From NCBI RefSeq assembly GCF_900299525.1, contig NZ_OMKA01000003.1, positions 612,053 to 676,052 on the forward strand: a stretch of DNA of 64,000 nt, given 5' to 3'. Below, in pieces: positions 17,985-27,388 of the stretch; position 1 is the first letter of the stretch; each line of letters begins with the position of its first letter. Source of the stretch: Aquimarina sp. Aq78 (GTDB lineage Bacteria; Bacteroidota; Bacteroidia; Flavobacteriales; Flavobacteriaceae). A program made the position numbers and the translations under genes. The notes below the pieces were generated by a model. The model was not told the origin of the DNA. It made no database searches and worked only from the letters and a program-made list of their open reading frames with translations.

Positions 17985-18429
17985 TACCCAAAAGATCTGA
18001 AAAACAACAAAGTACCATTACTCTCAATTAACACATGGGCCAACCAGAAATGAGAGTTCTAAAAAATACAAATTGTGAAGAATGTAATTGGTTCGCAATC
18101 TGGTGACAGTGGAAGTGTGTTAAATTAAATGGAATCTACAGTTTTTCAGGTCTCTTGGATACTTTATCTTCTAATAACGATAGGTTCTTTTCTTAAAAAA
18201 AGTGTCGTATACAAACTAATCTATTGATCTCTGTATAGATTTAGAAATACAATTTCTTAATCAATTGGTTATATTTACAAAAATGATTTTTGTTTATAAT
18301 GATAACACATCAAAGTGAATTATTTTAACACTCTGTTGTTTAGCACATTATACAGCACACAATCAATATTCTTAATGTAAACTACATTAAGGGTACTGAT
18401 ATAATAAACCAAACCTTACACTCTGTAGA
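17985..18429 (+). other. intergenic region with a broken mini-ORF
   Basis: 445 bp. It holds a palindrome at 18371-18391 and a possible small gene at 18035-18196: an ATG frame that reads NCEECNWFAIW, meets TGA at 18104-18106, then reads QWKCVKLNGIYSFSG to a TAA at 18194. A single TGG-to-TGA change would explain it. No RNA gene was recognised. Confidence 0.35.
18371..18391. promoter_or_regulatory. 21-bp perfect palindrome upstream of the T9SS gene
   Basis: CTTAATGTA (18371-18379), spacer AAC, TACATTAAG (18383-18391). It ends 38 bp before the ATG at 18430, so it should overlap or lie next to the promoter of that gene. Shape and size fit a dimeric repressor or activator site; the regulator is unknown. 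Confidence 0.5.
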
Positions 18430-21267
18430 ATGAAAACACAAACCACAAAACATCGCATAATTACAATTATGTTAACTATAATCCTATGTGGATGGGTATT
18501 ACATTATAATTTAAAAACTTCTAACCTAAGAGAAGAACATGAAGCTTTTTTGAACGACACCTATCAAAAAGCATATGCAACACCAGGAGAATTAAATAGC
18601 AAAAAACCTGATAGGCCAGATTTTGCTGCACTTCACGAATATCTTACTACTCTAGATCCGGCAACAAAAAATGTACCTAAAGAGCGTTTATTAAAATCAT
18701 TTCAATTTACCAAAGCACAAGCACTTAAGAGTAAATTATTACAAAAAAGCAGTAGTGATCAAATACAATGGAAAAATATCCCTGCTAACATATCGGGTAG
18801 AATTCGAAAAATAGTCTTTGATCCTTCAGACGCAACACATAAAAAAATATGGGGCGGATCGGTTACTGGTGGACTATGGTATAATAATGATATTACAAAT
18901 CCAGAATCTTCCTGGGAAAATGCATCTGGTTTTTTTGAAAATCTGGCTGTAGGTGCCATTACTTTTGATCCTGATAACAGTAATACGATGTATGTGGGAA
19001 CGGGAGAATCTTATACAGCTGTAAATATTTATCGGGAATCCTCTGGTCGTGGTACAGGTATATGGAAATCTGTTGATCATGGTGAAACCTGGCAGCTTTT
19101 ACCATCAAGTACTGATTTTGCTTATATAAACGACATTCTTGTTAGAAATGAAGCAGGTACAAATGTACTCTATGCAGCAGTTGCTTCGGGAACTTATAAA
19201 GGAGCTCCACATGGATCTAATACTACTAATGGACTGTATCGATCAATAGATGGCGGTACCAATTGGGTACAAGTGCTTCCGAATATAGTAGGAGATACTA
19301 CACCATATGCTCCATCAGATATACAAGAAGTCGATGGAGGAAAACTTCTCGTCGGTACAATGCGAAATGTAGATGAAAATGGAGCAGGCGTTATACTTAG
19401 TTCTTTAAATGGAACTGACTGGACTATTGATGATTCTTTTGCAACAAGCAGATTTGATCCTTCAAGTGACCTTTATCCAGGTAGAGTAAAATTTGCAGTT
19501 GCTCCTTCTAATCCAAAGAGAGTTTATGCTATTATAAGTGGAGGATTCAAATTCCCGTCGGGATTCATAAGAGACTCTAGTAATTTTTGTATCCTTTTAC
19601 AATCTTCTGATGCCGGTAGCACATGGTCAGAATTTGCAGGTCCAAGTAGAGATCTGGGCTGGGGAGGCTGGGGATCGCTTACCTGGCATGCCATGGCTAT
19701 AGGAGTAGATGCTGTTGACGAGAACACTATTATTATAGGTGGTCTCAATAGTTTTAAATTAACAGGAACCGATACTGCTGATACTACAGATGCTAGTGCA
19801 TTACGCTGGCAATCGATTTCTTACTGGGTAGCAAATCGTCATAAATTCCCAAAATATGTTCATGCAGATCAACATACTATTCTGTATAGACCAGGCTCTT
19901 CTGATGAAGTTCTTATTTCTACAGATGGAGGTGTATTTTATTCAAATAATATGACTACTTCTAATGTAGCCGAATTTGATAACTTTTTAAATATATTTCC
20001 TTCCTTTTTTGACGTAAATAAAGGCTTAAATACTATTCAATACTATACTATTGGTATTCACCCGGGAAAAGGAATTGATGCTTATTATGGAGGAACGCAG
20101 GATAATGGTACACTGCGATATGATGGTAATCCTATTGATGTTACCGATATGGTAAGTGGTGGGGATGGTGTATTTGCGTTTGTTGATAAAAACGAACCCC
20201 ATATTAGGATCACTTCGGTATATCATAATCAATATTTTATCAGCAGGGATGCTGGCGAAAATTTTACTTATGTTGGTCAATTAAGTGGTACTTTTATCAA
20301 TGCAACAGATTACAACTCTCAAACCAATACAATTTTTGCAAACGCAATGGGGCTTGGTGGTGCAATTAGCTCAACAGATAATCAACATATTGATGAGTTA
20401 TTAACAGTTGAGATAAAAAGTGATACTATAATTTCAAAATTTACACCGCTAAACACAGGATCGACTGTACCCTACTCTAGCGTAAAAGTATCGCCATATG
20501 ACAAAACAAGAACTTCGACATTATTTATTGGTACTCAATCTGGTAAATTATTTAAAGTAACAAACGCGCAGAGTGATACCCCTACAGTTATAGAGATTGG
20601 CAGTAATTCATTTCCTCCTGCCACTATATCCAGTATTGATATCGGTGAAACAGAAGATGAAATTTTGATTACTTTTTCTAATTATGGTATTAGTTCTGTT
20701 TGGTATAGTGATAATGGTGGATCCTCGTGGATTGAAAAAGAAAATAACTTACCTGATATGCCTGTACGATGGGGATTATTTAATCCTTTTGATAGGTCTC
20801 AGGTACTATTAGCGACAGAAATTGGTGTGTGGGCTACCAATGATATAAAATCAGATGAAGTGGAATGGTTTCCCAAAAATGAAACTCTTGCCAATGTAAG
20901 AACAGATATGATTGCCATACGAGAATCAGATGCAAAAATTGTAGCAGCTACTCATGGCCGGGGAATGTTTGAAGCAACATTAAATGTAAAAGACAATCCA
21001 ACTAGTCCTCCTATTGTAGAGAAGGAGATTTTTTCTATTTACCCTAATCCAGCCCAAAGTACATTCACAATTAACTCGACATTAAAAAGTGTTATTGCTT
21101 ATGAAGGAGAAATTTTTACGGTAGATGGCAGACTGGTAGAAAGATTTTCCTATACTTCTGGCGAGGAATTCGATATTAATATTAGTGGCTATAAGTCTGG
21201 TATTTATCTTGTAAATCTGGAAGGAAATGATGGTTCACAAATTGTAACCAAAATGGTAAAACAATAG
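18430..21267 (+). CDS. T9SS-exported Asp-box (sortilin/BNR-like) propeller protein
   Basis: A 945-residue cell-surface or secreted protein. The N-terminus has a basic stretch and a hydrophobic segment (ITIMLTIILCGWVLHY, about 13-28) serving as signal. Residues 110-860 are a multi-bladed beta-propeller with repeated Asp-box motifs: SVDHGETW, SIDGGTNW, SSDAGSTW, SRDAGENF and SDNGGSSW. The last 80 residues are a type A T9SS sorting domain, beginning FSIYPNPAQSTFTI and ending GIYLVNLEG, TKMVKQ. Such proteins are adhesins or sialidase-like or peptidase-associated, but Asp boxes alone do not show catalysis. Monocistronic between a palindrome-bearing promoter region and a strong terminator. Confidence 0.9.
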   Translation: MKTQTTKHRIITIMLTIILCGWVLHYNLKTSNLREEHEAFLNDTYQKAYATPGELNSKKPDRPDFAALHEYLTTLDPATKNVPKERLLKSFQFTKAQALKSKLLQKSSSDQIQWKNIPANISGRIRKIVFDPSDATHKKIWGGSVTGGLWYNNDITNPESSWENASGFFENLAVGAITFDPDNSNTMYVGTGESYTAVNIYRESSGRGTGIWKSVDHGETWQLLPSSTDFAYINDILVRNEAGTNVLYAAVASGTYKGAPHGSNTTNGLYRSIDGGTNWVQVLPNIVGDTTPYAPSDIQEVDGGKLLVGTMRNVDENGAGVILSSLNGTDWTIDDSFATSRFDPSSDLYPGRVKFAVAPSNPKRVYAIISGGFKFPSGFIRDSSNFCILLQSSDAGSTWSEFAGPSRDLGWGGWGSLTWHAMAIGVDAVDENTIIIGGLNSFKLTGTDTADTTDASALRWQSISYWVANRHKFPKYVHADQHTILYRPGSSDEVLISTDGGVFYSNNMTTSNVAEFDNFLNIFPSFFDVNKGLNTIQYYTIGIHPGKGIDAYYGGTQDNGTLRYDGNPIDVTDMVSGGDGVFAFVDKNEPHIRITSVYHNQYFISRDAGENFTYVGQLSGTFINATDYNSQTNTIFANAMGLGGAISSTDNQHIDELLTVEIKSDTIISKFTPLNTGSTVPYSSVKVSPYDKTRTSTLFIGTQSGKLFKVTNAQSDTPTVIEIGSNSFPPATISSIDIGETEDEILITFSNYGISSVWYSDNGGSSWIEKENNLPDMPVRWGLFNPFDRSQVLLATEIGVWATNDIKSDEVEWFPKNETLANVRTDMIAIRESDAKIVAATHGRGMFEATLNVKDNPTSPPIVEKEIFSIYPNPAQSTFTINSTLKSVIAYEGEIFTVDGRLVERFSYTSGEEFDINISGYKSGIYLVNLEGNDGSQIVTKMVKQ

Positions 21268-21346
21268 AATTGATTTTTACAGTAACAGGTATTACATTGG
21301 TTCTTATTTCATTATCCTCCTATGCCCTTTTTTTCATAAAAACAAA

Positions 21347-21380
21347 AAAACGGAGTAAGTACTTAAACTTACTCCGTTTT
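21347..21380 (+). terminator. intrinsic terminator of the T9SS gene
   Basis: AAAACGGAGTAAGT (21347-21360) pairs with ACTTACTCCGTTTT (21367-21380), a 14-bp stem with a 6-nt loop, 80 bp after the stop. Confidence 0.85.
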
Positions 21381-21546
21381 CAAAAATGGTTTACGTTTAG
21401 TTATATAAAATGCAATTATAACTAAGCAGCAAATATAGTTTTTTATCAGGGAATCATATAAAAAATACGACCTAAGAAAGAAATAGCAAGTGTAACTAAC
21501 CTTTATTATATAGGCTATAAACACATTACATCAACATATATTTCTA

Positions 21547-21585
21547 TATTTCATCGAGCAAGAGGTGTTGTTGAGAGAAAATAAT
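21547..21585 (+). repeat. 39-bp repeat, copy A (candidate LytTR target)
   Basis: TATTTCATCGAG, 8 variable bases, then GTTGTTGAGAGAAAATAAT. The same pattern with the same 8-base spacing and one mismatch lies at 27271-27309 in the same orientation. Copy A ends 78 bp before the sensor kinase gene. The two TCGAG/TTGAG-type arms resemble the direct half-sites bound by LytTR regulators, one of which is encoded 1.1 kb downstream. Confidence 0.55.
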
Positions 21586-21663
21586 AGTCAAATACTCATA
21601 ATTTAACGATATTACGATCCATTTTATCCTATTTGGGATATACTTAAATGCATCTACATTACT

Positions 21664-22701
21664 ATGACAACTTCTATATTTTTTAAAAATCGAACCTTAA
21701 AACATATCGTTTTTTGGATTCTTTATTTATTGATTTGGATAGTAATGGATGTAATGTATGGTGCTTCTTTGATAAAAGCTTCTTATAAGTACCTGGGTTG
21801 TTTACTAGAAATCCCATTTTATTATATACACATGTATTACTTATGGCCTAAGTATATTAGTACCAAACGCTATGCATATTATTTTCTGACTTTCATTCCT
21901 CTTCTTATTATAAACTCATTACTTGTAAAACTTTTTCAATATTACTTTGTCTACCCGGTTTTATTAGACATACCAAAACTTCCTTCTGATTATTTTTCTT
22001 TTCCCAGAATACTGGATTTTGCAAGAGCAATATTATTATGGTTTGGTCCTCCTACTGCTATCAAGATTTTACAAGATCACTACGAAAATAAGATCAACTT
22101 AGAAAAAATAAAAAAAGAACAAAAGATCAGTGAATTGAATTTTCTGAGATCACAAATGAATCCTCATTTTCTCTTTAATACGTTAAACAATCTGTACTCA
22201 TTATCATTAAAGGGTTCAAAAAAAACTCCAGAAGCTCTATTACAACTATCAAACTTATTATCTTATACTTTATATGAAGGTAGTGAAGACAAAATTTCTT
22301 TAGAAAAGGAAATACATCACTTGCATGATTATATTGAATTAGAGAAGTTGCGTTTTGGCAATCGTTTGAATCTACAAATGGAAATCACTGGTAATTTTAG
22401 CGGTGTGATGATCACTCCTCTTATCCTAATTCCTATAGTCGAAAATGCTTTTAAACATTGTTCTTTGAATGAAAGAGGAGATGTAGATATACAAATAAAA
22501 ATAGCGGTTACTAATGATGAATTACATATCAGCACTGTTAATCCTGTAGGAAACTCTGTAAAAGAAGGTAATAAAAACGGAATAGGCGTTCAAAATTTAT
22601 CTAAAAGATTACAGATTATTTACCCTCAAAAACATACCTTTAGGTTAGAAGAACGTACGCATAAGTTTTATGTCGACCTAAGTATACAACTAGATAATTG
22701 A
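21664..22701 (+). CDS. LytS-type sensor histidine kinase
   Basis: A 345-residue inner-membrane sensor kinase. Four hydrophobic segments (about 14-32, 45-62, 72-92, 115-132) are followed by a coiled linker and a His_kinase domain with LRSQMNPHFLFNTLNN, phosphoacceptor His168. The C-terminal HATPase has PLILIPIVENAFKHC and GIGVQNLSKRLQIIY. It has no extracellular sensor domain, so input is probably sensed in the membrane. It overlaps the LytTR response regulator gene by one base (TGATG), a clear two-component operon. Confidence 0.92.
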   Translation: MTTSIFFKNRTLKHIVFWILYLLIWIVMDVMYGASLIKASYKYLGCLLEIPFYYIHMYYLWPKYISTKRYAYYFLTFIPLLIINSLLVKLFQYYFVYPVLLDIPKLPSDYFSFPRILDFARAILLWFGPPTAIKILQDHYENKINLEKIKKEQKISELNFLRSQMNPHFLFNTLNNLYSLSLKGSKKTPEALLQLSNLLSYTLYEGSEDKISLEKEIHHLHDYIELEKLRFGNRLNLQMEITGNFSGVMITPLILIPIVENAFKHCSLNERGDVDIQIKIAVTNDELHISTVNPVGNSVKEGNKNGIGVQNLSKRLQIIYPQKHTFRLEERTHKFYVDLSIQLDN

Positions 22702-23417
22702 TGAGTACTATAAAATGTATTATTGTAGATGATGAGCCATTAGCTCAGGATGTTATTTCTGATTACATCAGCAGGTTAGATTTTTTATCCGAAGTTGGAA
22801 AATTTGATGATGCTTTATCAGCTATTGAATTTTTGAATACCGAAACAATCGATCTTATTTTTCTAGATATACAGATGCCTATGCTAAATGGGATCAATTT
22901 TTTAAAAGCCGTCTCTTCTCCTCCTAAGGTTATTTTTACAACAGCACATCGTCATTATGCAGTAGATGGATTTGAGCTTAATGCTGTTGATTATCTAATA
23001 AAACCAATTCCTTTTTATCGCTTTGTACAGGCTATTGAGAAAATAAGAACACATACAGATCAACCCATAAAAATTCCAGAAACTTCTCCTGGCGCCGCTT
23101 TTTTTAAGGTAGATAATAAAAAAATAAAGGTGTACTATACTGATATTCTTCTAATTGAAAGCTTAAAAGATTATATTAAAGTAGTACTAAAAGACAGGTT
23201 TTTTGTTACTTATCAAACCCTTTCGGGAATGTTAGAACTATTACCATCGTCTCAGTTTGTACAGGTTCACAAATCTTTTATAGTAAACTTTCACTATATA
23301 AGTGTTATACAAGGAAATGTATTAGAAATAAATGATCATACCATCCCGATGGGAAGAAGTTATAGAGATCAGGCTTTGGAAAAAATATACCTGACCGGAA
23401 AAAAGGTTTGGAAATAA
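22701..23417 (+). CDS. LytTR-family response regulator
   Basis: A 238-residue regulator: receiver domain with acidic pocket VDDEP (9-13) and phosphoacceptor Asp56 (IFLDIQMP), switch residues FTTAH and a K in LIKPIPF; then a LytTR DNA-binding domain (about 130-235) with VDNKKIKVYYTDILLIESL and FVQVHKSFIVN. The ATG at 22701 shares its A with the kinase stop codon; a TTG one codon earlier is less likely. LytTR proteins bind direct repeats upstream of a few targets; the 39-bp repeats at 21547 and 27271 are candidates. Confidence 0.92.
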   Translation: MSTIKCIIVDDEPLAQDVISDYISRLDFLSEVGKFDDALSAIEFLNTETIDLIFLDIQMPMLNGINFLKAVSSPPKVIFTTAHRHYAVDGFELNAVDYLIKPIPFYRFVQAIEKIRTHTDQPIKIPETSPGAAFFKVDNKKIKVYYTDILLIESLKDYIKVVLKDRFFVTYQTLSGMLELLPSSQFVQVHKSFIVNFHYISVIQGNVLEINDHTIPMGRSYRDQALEKIYLTGKKVWK

Positions 23418-23448
23418 ACCTGTCATCTACTACAAATAGTACATATGA

Positions 23449-24768
23449 TCACATTTTATCTTTAAAATTGCTTAAGTTCTTCTGGTACAATTTTACTTGT
23501 TTATCTTTTCTATGTTTTGCAATAGCTACGGCGGCTTCATAATGTTTTAATGCTAATTTATTCTGTCCATTTTGTGCTAAAACCTCGGCATAGCTATCCT
23601 GTGCATTGGGAGAATCAGGAAAAAGTATTGATCCTGCTCTTAGGATTACCAAGGCAGCTTTTATATTTTTTTCCAGATAATTATATCCCATATCGTTAAC
23701 CATAAAACTCTCCATATGCCCTCTTTTCAATATCAATTGTAGAAGTTCACAAACAGTTTTTTCGTCTTGTTCTGTATACTCATTTTTTTCCAAAACCTTT
23801 TCTAGCTGTTTAAAAGGTTTTTCTCTATATTTTGCAGCACTTACTTTAGCTATTTCTTTAGCTTTTTCTAGTGCATCATCGGCAGTAGATTTAACATCAG
23901 GTATCACACCAACACCTTCCCAATTTGTATTTGTTACAGGATTGATCGACCGAGCAATTGGAACAATAAGCCTATATCCTTGTGGTAATCTCATAAAATT
24001 CACAGGATGCGCACCACCACCAGTGTTTTCTCCTATAATTGTAGCCCTTTTTCTCGCTTGTAGGTCGTATGCAAAAGCTTCGGATGCAGAAAAGGTTCTG
24101 CCATTGGTTAATATAAATAAAGGAACATCCAGTCTTTGCATACCTTTTACGGGTACTGTACTATAGTTTTCCATAGTATCTGTTCTTCTTGTGTATACAC
24201 TAGTTAATGGTAAGTTTTCAGGAAGAAAATAACTACTTAAATTAACTCCAACAGGACCATTACCTCCCCCATTCCCTCTCAAATCTATAATTATAGCATC
24301 AGCAGTTGACAAATATTTCATTAGAGGATCTACTTTTATAGTGTCTTCTACTCTAAATCCTTTTAGGTGAACATACCCCACATTTCCTTCAAAAAAATTA
24401 ACCTCTCCAAATCCTCCCATACGAAAACGCTCTATATTTTGTAAATGCCTGGGAATAAAACTCAAAGGGTTACTTTGAGCACTATTTCTAGGTCTAGGCG
24501 GGGCGATATTAAGATGTTTATCATTTGTGATTTTTTGCATCTCTTTTGTCAATGCTCTTGCAAAATCTTCTGGCTTTTTAAAAGTATCAAAATACTTCTC
24601 TTCCATTAATTTATCCAGATGTTTATTTACCTCCTGTGCCTTATCCAGAAAAACATAGTTTTTGATCATTAGTCCTTCTATTCTTTTAATGACATCAGTA
24701 TTTGATTGCGCTAAAAGAAGCATTGGGGTTAAGACAGTCAGGATAAATATCAATATTTTATTTTTCAT
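23449..24768 (-). CDS. secreted S41-family peptidase with TPR tail
   Basis: A 439-residue secreted protein, signal MKNKILIFILTVLTPMLLLA. Residues 20-300 follow the IRBP/Tsp-like S41 fold: IIIDLRGNGGGNG, then TNGRTFSASEAFAYDLQ with the presumed catalytic Ser in SASE, and IGENTGGGAHP. No PDZ domain is evident. The last 110 residues carry one or two TPR-like helical pairs (SPNAQDSYAEVLAQNGQNKLALKHYEAAV). Related proteins degrade or process peptides in the periplasm or outside. It is convergent with the LytTR operon and followed upstream on the same strand by two more secreted-protein genes, possibly one operon. Confidence 0.88.
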   Translation of the reverse strand: MKNKILIFILTVLTPMLLLAQSNTDVIKRIEGLMIKNYVFLDKAQEVNKHLDKLMEEKYFDTFKKPEDFARALTKEMQKITNDKHLNIAPPRPRNSAQSNPLSFIPRHLQNIERFRMGGFGEVNFFEGNVGYVHLKGFRVEDTIKVDPLMKYLSTADAIIIDLRGNGGGNGPVGVNLSSYFLPENLPLTSVYTRRTDTMENYSTVPVKGMQRLDVPLFILTNGRTFSASEAFAYDLQARKRATIIGENTGGGAHPVNFMRLPQGYRLIVPIARSINPVTNTNWEGVGVIPDVKSTADDALEKAKEIAKVSAAKYREKPFKQLEKVLEKNEYTEQDEKTVCELLQLILKRGHMESFMVNDMGYNYLEKNIKAALVILRAGSILFPDSPNAQDSYAEVLAQNGQNKLALKHYEAAVAIAKHRKDKQVKLYQKNLSNFKDKM

Positions 24769-24807
24769 TATTTTAATCTGTATTATAATGTATCTTAGGT
24801 ATGATTT

Positions 24808-26109
24808 TTATTTATTTTGGTTTGGATATCGATCCACATTCTTATACTGCCAAAGTAAATTTATGATTTGCCATTGGTTATTTGTTTTTACTAAATGTAA
24901 ATACTCTACCCAATTGTCTGAAATCAATTTAACAGTAGCCATACGGTTATAGATATCTAGTATTTTTATTTCATTACTTGGTTTAGGCGGAAACTTGGTT
25001 CCAGACTTATTCCATGATTTTGCAAACTCTATCATCTGTTCATAACTGGTTTCTCTAATCACTTCTTTTTGTTTTTCCCGGTCAAAACCCATCGTTCTCT
25101 TTGCTAAATCTTCATGAAACACTTCTTTCATAAGATCAGGTTTTAATTCCTGTAGTGCTACTAAATACCCTAACGCTCTTTCCTTGATTTCTATAGTATC
25201 TTTTTTACTTACCGCACTAGCCATTCTTATATGAGTAACAGAAGGAAAATCTCGTTTGTGTATCAGTTTATTGTTTTCGTCAAACATCGCTCCTTTTATG
25301 AGGTATCCCTTGTCATCAAATTCTTGGTTGTTGGCTGCAAAATTCCATTGATTTTTAGTTAATTCTCCTTTTACATTATGATAAGAATACCTAATATGAT
25401 TTCCATTTTTATCATAAGTATCTTGGTAAGAAGCCACTCCTATTGAGTTTTCTTGAACTTCTAACTTCTCATTAAGATTATAATTAGCTTTTGGAGATCC
25501 GTCTTTTCTATATAAAATTCCTGTTATCCCAAATTCAAAATATGGTGAAATATTAACAGGAGTATTTTGCAAATCATATCTCTTTTCTATTATTAATTTT
25601 TTGTTTTTTGACCACCTATAATTCGCAATTTTCCAATTAGATTCCATAGGATCACCATTCAGATCATAGAAATCCAGCGCATTTACAAATCCTTTTTTAT
25701 CATATTGATATACTTCTTTATACACTTCACGATCATTGATCATTCGATTTCCTTTCTTATCAAAAAAAACACGGGTCTCTACCCCATTAGTGTAATCAAA
25801 AACTGTTCTATGAGCCCCTATTGTTGCTAAAGGGTGTTTTCGCTGATCATGATAGTGATAGTTAATAATCTCTGTCAACTGTTTTTTTTCATTATACTTA
25901 AACACATAATGAGAAGTACGTTGAGCTTCTTGATGATTTATTTCATGAATTCCTTTTATCTTTACATGTGGCGATACATGATTATACCTCATGTGTCTAA
26001 AATATTGTTCTGTAACAGCGTGTTGAGCATTAGATTTAGGAAAGTGTAATACTGTTAATAGCAAAAATGACGTTATTAAAAGGAGGTTGTTTTGCAGTAT
26101 GTTTTTCAT
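24808..26109 (-). CDS. secreted protein with C-terminal NTF2/lumazine-binding-like domain
   Basis: A 433-residue secreted protein; signal MKNILQNNLLLITSFLLLTV continuing to SNA. Residues 40-300 are a run of Tyr- and Lys-rich strands of the kind seen in repeat proteins (VFKYNEKKQLTEI, TYDKNGNHIRYSYHN, FDDKGYLIKGAMFDENNK), about five irregular units containing a YDxxG-type turn. The last 125 residues resemble the NTF2-like/Lumazine_bd_2 fold (ALGYLVALQELKPDLMKEVF, then MATVKLISDNWVEYLHLVK). Such domains are usually ligand-binding. It lies 39 bp upstream of the S41 peptidase gene and is probably cotranscribed with it. Confidence 0.75.
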   Translation of the reverse strand: MKNILQNNLLLITSFLLLTVLHFPKSNAQHAVTEQYFRHMRYNHVSPHVKIKGIHEINHQEAQRTSHYVFKYNEKKQLTEIINYHYHDQRKHPLATIGAHRTVFDYTNGVETRVFFDKKGNRMINDREVYKEVYQYDKKGFVNALDFYDLNGDPMESNWKIANYRWSKNKKLIIEKRYDLQNTPVNISPYFEFGITGILYRKDGSPKANYNLNEKLEVQENSIGVASYQDTYDKNGNHIRYSYHNVKGELTKNQWNFAANNQEFDDKGYLIKGAMFDENNKLIHKRDFPSVTHIRMASAVSKKDTIEIKERALGYLVALQELKPDLMKEVFHEDLAKRTMGFDREKQKEVIRETSYEQMIEFAKSWNKSGTKFPPKPSNEIKILDIYNRMATVKLISDNWVEYLHLVKTNNQWQIINLLWQYKNVDRYPNQNK

Positions 26110-26160
26110 GAATATATTTTTTTAGTGTTTCTATATATTGATACTTCTTAATTTGTTTGA

Positions 26161-27072
26161 TCAATACACCTTATCTAACCAATGTATTAGATTAAGTAAC
26201 AGTTGATAATTTTCAGCAGCTTCTGCAGAATTCATCCCAACCTTAACTCTATCTCTACCGGCAATTTGCGCAGTAAACATGGCTGCTTCTCCAAATACAG
26301 CTATCCTACCTTTTCCATATTCTAAAACAGCACCTTGTGATAAATTCTCTGCAGAGATTCTAGGTGTTTTTTCATTAAAAACCCACATAGTATCTGTCAT
26401 AAATACGGTATATTCTTTTTTTAAATTTAAAATTGAAGTAGCTTTTTCTGGTGTTTTAAACCCTTGACCGGTAAAGGTTCTTATGCGATTTATCCGCTCT
26501 TTAATATTTCTACCATTTGTTATCATATTATGACTGAGCATTTTATTTTTCCTGGAAAAGTCAAAAATGCCCTTATCATCTGGATCCATTACAAAGCCGT
26601 CATAAAATGTAAAACCAAATGCTTTTGCAAGATTTGCAGAGGCACCAGCAAAAGGCATATGATCTGCTATCAGAAAAAGAGAACCACCATTTTTAACCCA
26701 TTCTTTTACATTATTTATCTCATTTTTCGAAAAAGCACTTTCTGTAGGTGCTACAAAAGGAGGTCTGCTGTTTTCTGATAAAGCATTAGAAATTACTAAT
26801 ATCTTAAGATCTTTTAATTTATCTTTTGCAAATTTCCCTTCAAAACCAGTAACTTTATAACCGTCCTTTGATACTAATTTTGCAAAAGGCAAAAACCTGT
26901 TGTTCTTTGTATGAAAATTGTGATGTCCTTGATCTATATGTATCGTAGTACCAGGTTTTTTTGGATACATTTTTACTGTTATTTCAGGACTATAAATTGT
27001 ATCTGGTATCTGTTGAGAAAATAAATGGCTTATAGTTAAAAGACAAATTATAAGCATGATCTTTCTGTTCAT
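26161..27072 (-). CDS. secreted DUF4350-like (GATase1-like fold) protein
   Basis: A 303-residue secreted protein, signal MNRKIMLIICLLTISHLFS; the ATG at 27072 is chosen over one 8 codons earlier on signal grounds. The body has an alternating fold with LVISNALSEN, EINNVKEWVKNGGSLFLIADH (kept partial here) and GRIAVFGEAAMFTAQI, the pattern of DUF4350/ThuA-like class I amidotransferase-like domains that have lost the catalytic Cys. It sits 51 bp upstream of the NTF2-like gene and completes a three-gene secreted set with the S41 peptidase. Role unknown; a carbohydrate- or peptide-binding role is conjecture. Confidence 0.75.
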   Translation of the reverse strand: MNRKIMLIICLLTISHLFSQQIPDTIYSPEITVKMYPKKPGTTIHIDQGHHNFHTKNNRFLPFAKLVSKDGYKVTGFEGKFAKDKLKDLKILVISNALSENSRPPFVAPTESAFSKNEINNVKEWVKNGGSLFLIADHMPFAGASANLAKAFGFTFYDGFVMDPDDKGIFDFSRKNKMLSHNMITNGRNIKERINRIRTFTGQGFKTPEKATSILNLKKEYTVFMTDTMWVFNEKTPRISAENLSQGAVLEYGKGRIAVFGEAAMFTAQIAGRDRVKVGMNSAEAAENYQLLLNLIHWLDKVY

Positions 27073-27388
27073 TGTTTTTTGATTTTTAACTGACAAAAAG
27101 GATAAATTACTTTATAAAATCGTATGGCACCTATTAGCAGTCATTAATTCTGTTCTATGCATCAAGGTAATACAATCATACTCTTGCAGTTAAATATTTT
27201 TGCTGAACGGTAAGATCATACCTCTATATTAAATATCTATCTCGACATCCTGCCAAAAGTTAAATATTTGTATTTCATCGAGAAGTAAATGTTGTTGAGA
27301 GAAGATAATGAACAACTTTATACCAAGATTAGATATATCTTAGAAAAGTAATCCATCAAAATAAATGAGTTACATATTGTATATCTAC
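27073..27388. other. intergenic region upstream of the DUF4350-like gene
   Basis: 316 bp containing copy B of the 39-bp repeat (27271-27309). No convincing promoter was found by eye and no ORF above 40 codons looks genuine. Confidence 0.45.
27271..27309 (+). repeat. 39-bp repeat, copy B (candidate LytTR target)
   Basis: TATTTCATCGAG, 8 variable bases, GTTGTTGAGAGAAGATAAT: identical to copy A in the 12-base arm and 18 of 19 bases in the second. It is 199 bp upstream of the DUF4350-like gene but points the opposite way. The two copies bracket the LytS/LytTR genes and the three secreted-protein genes. Confidence 0.55.

Larger units (their letters stand above)
21268..21663. other. intergenic region between T9SS gene and sensor kinase
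   Basis: 396 bp holding the terminator at 21347-21380 and copy A of the 39-bp repeat at 21547-21585. Otherwise AT-rich without recognised features. Confidence 0.5.

Noticed and set aside
18035..18196. Selenocysteine at the in-frame TGA
   Set aside because: No SECIS-like hairpin directly after the TGA was seen and no family context; a nonsense change is simpler.
27200..27340. Minus-strand reading of the 39-bp repeats as a shared peptide SQQHLLLDEI
   Set aside because: Both copies can be read this way, but copy A stops at once, flanking frames are closed and no start exists; a DNA-level repeat explains it better.
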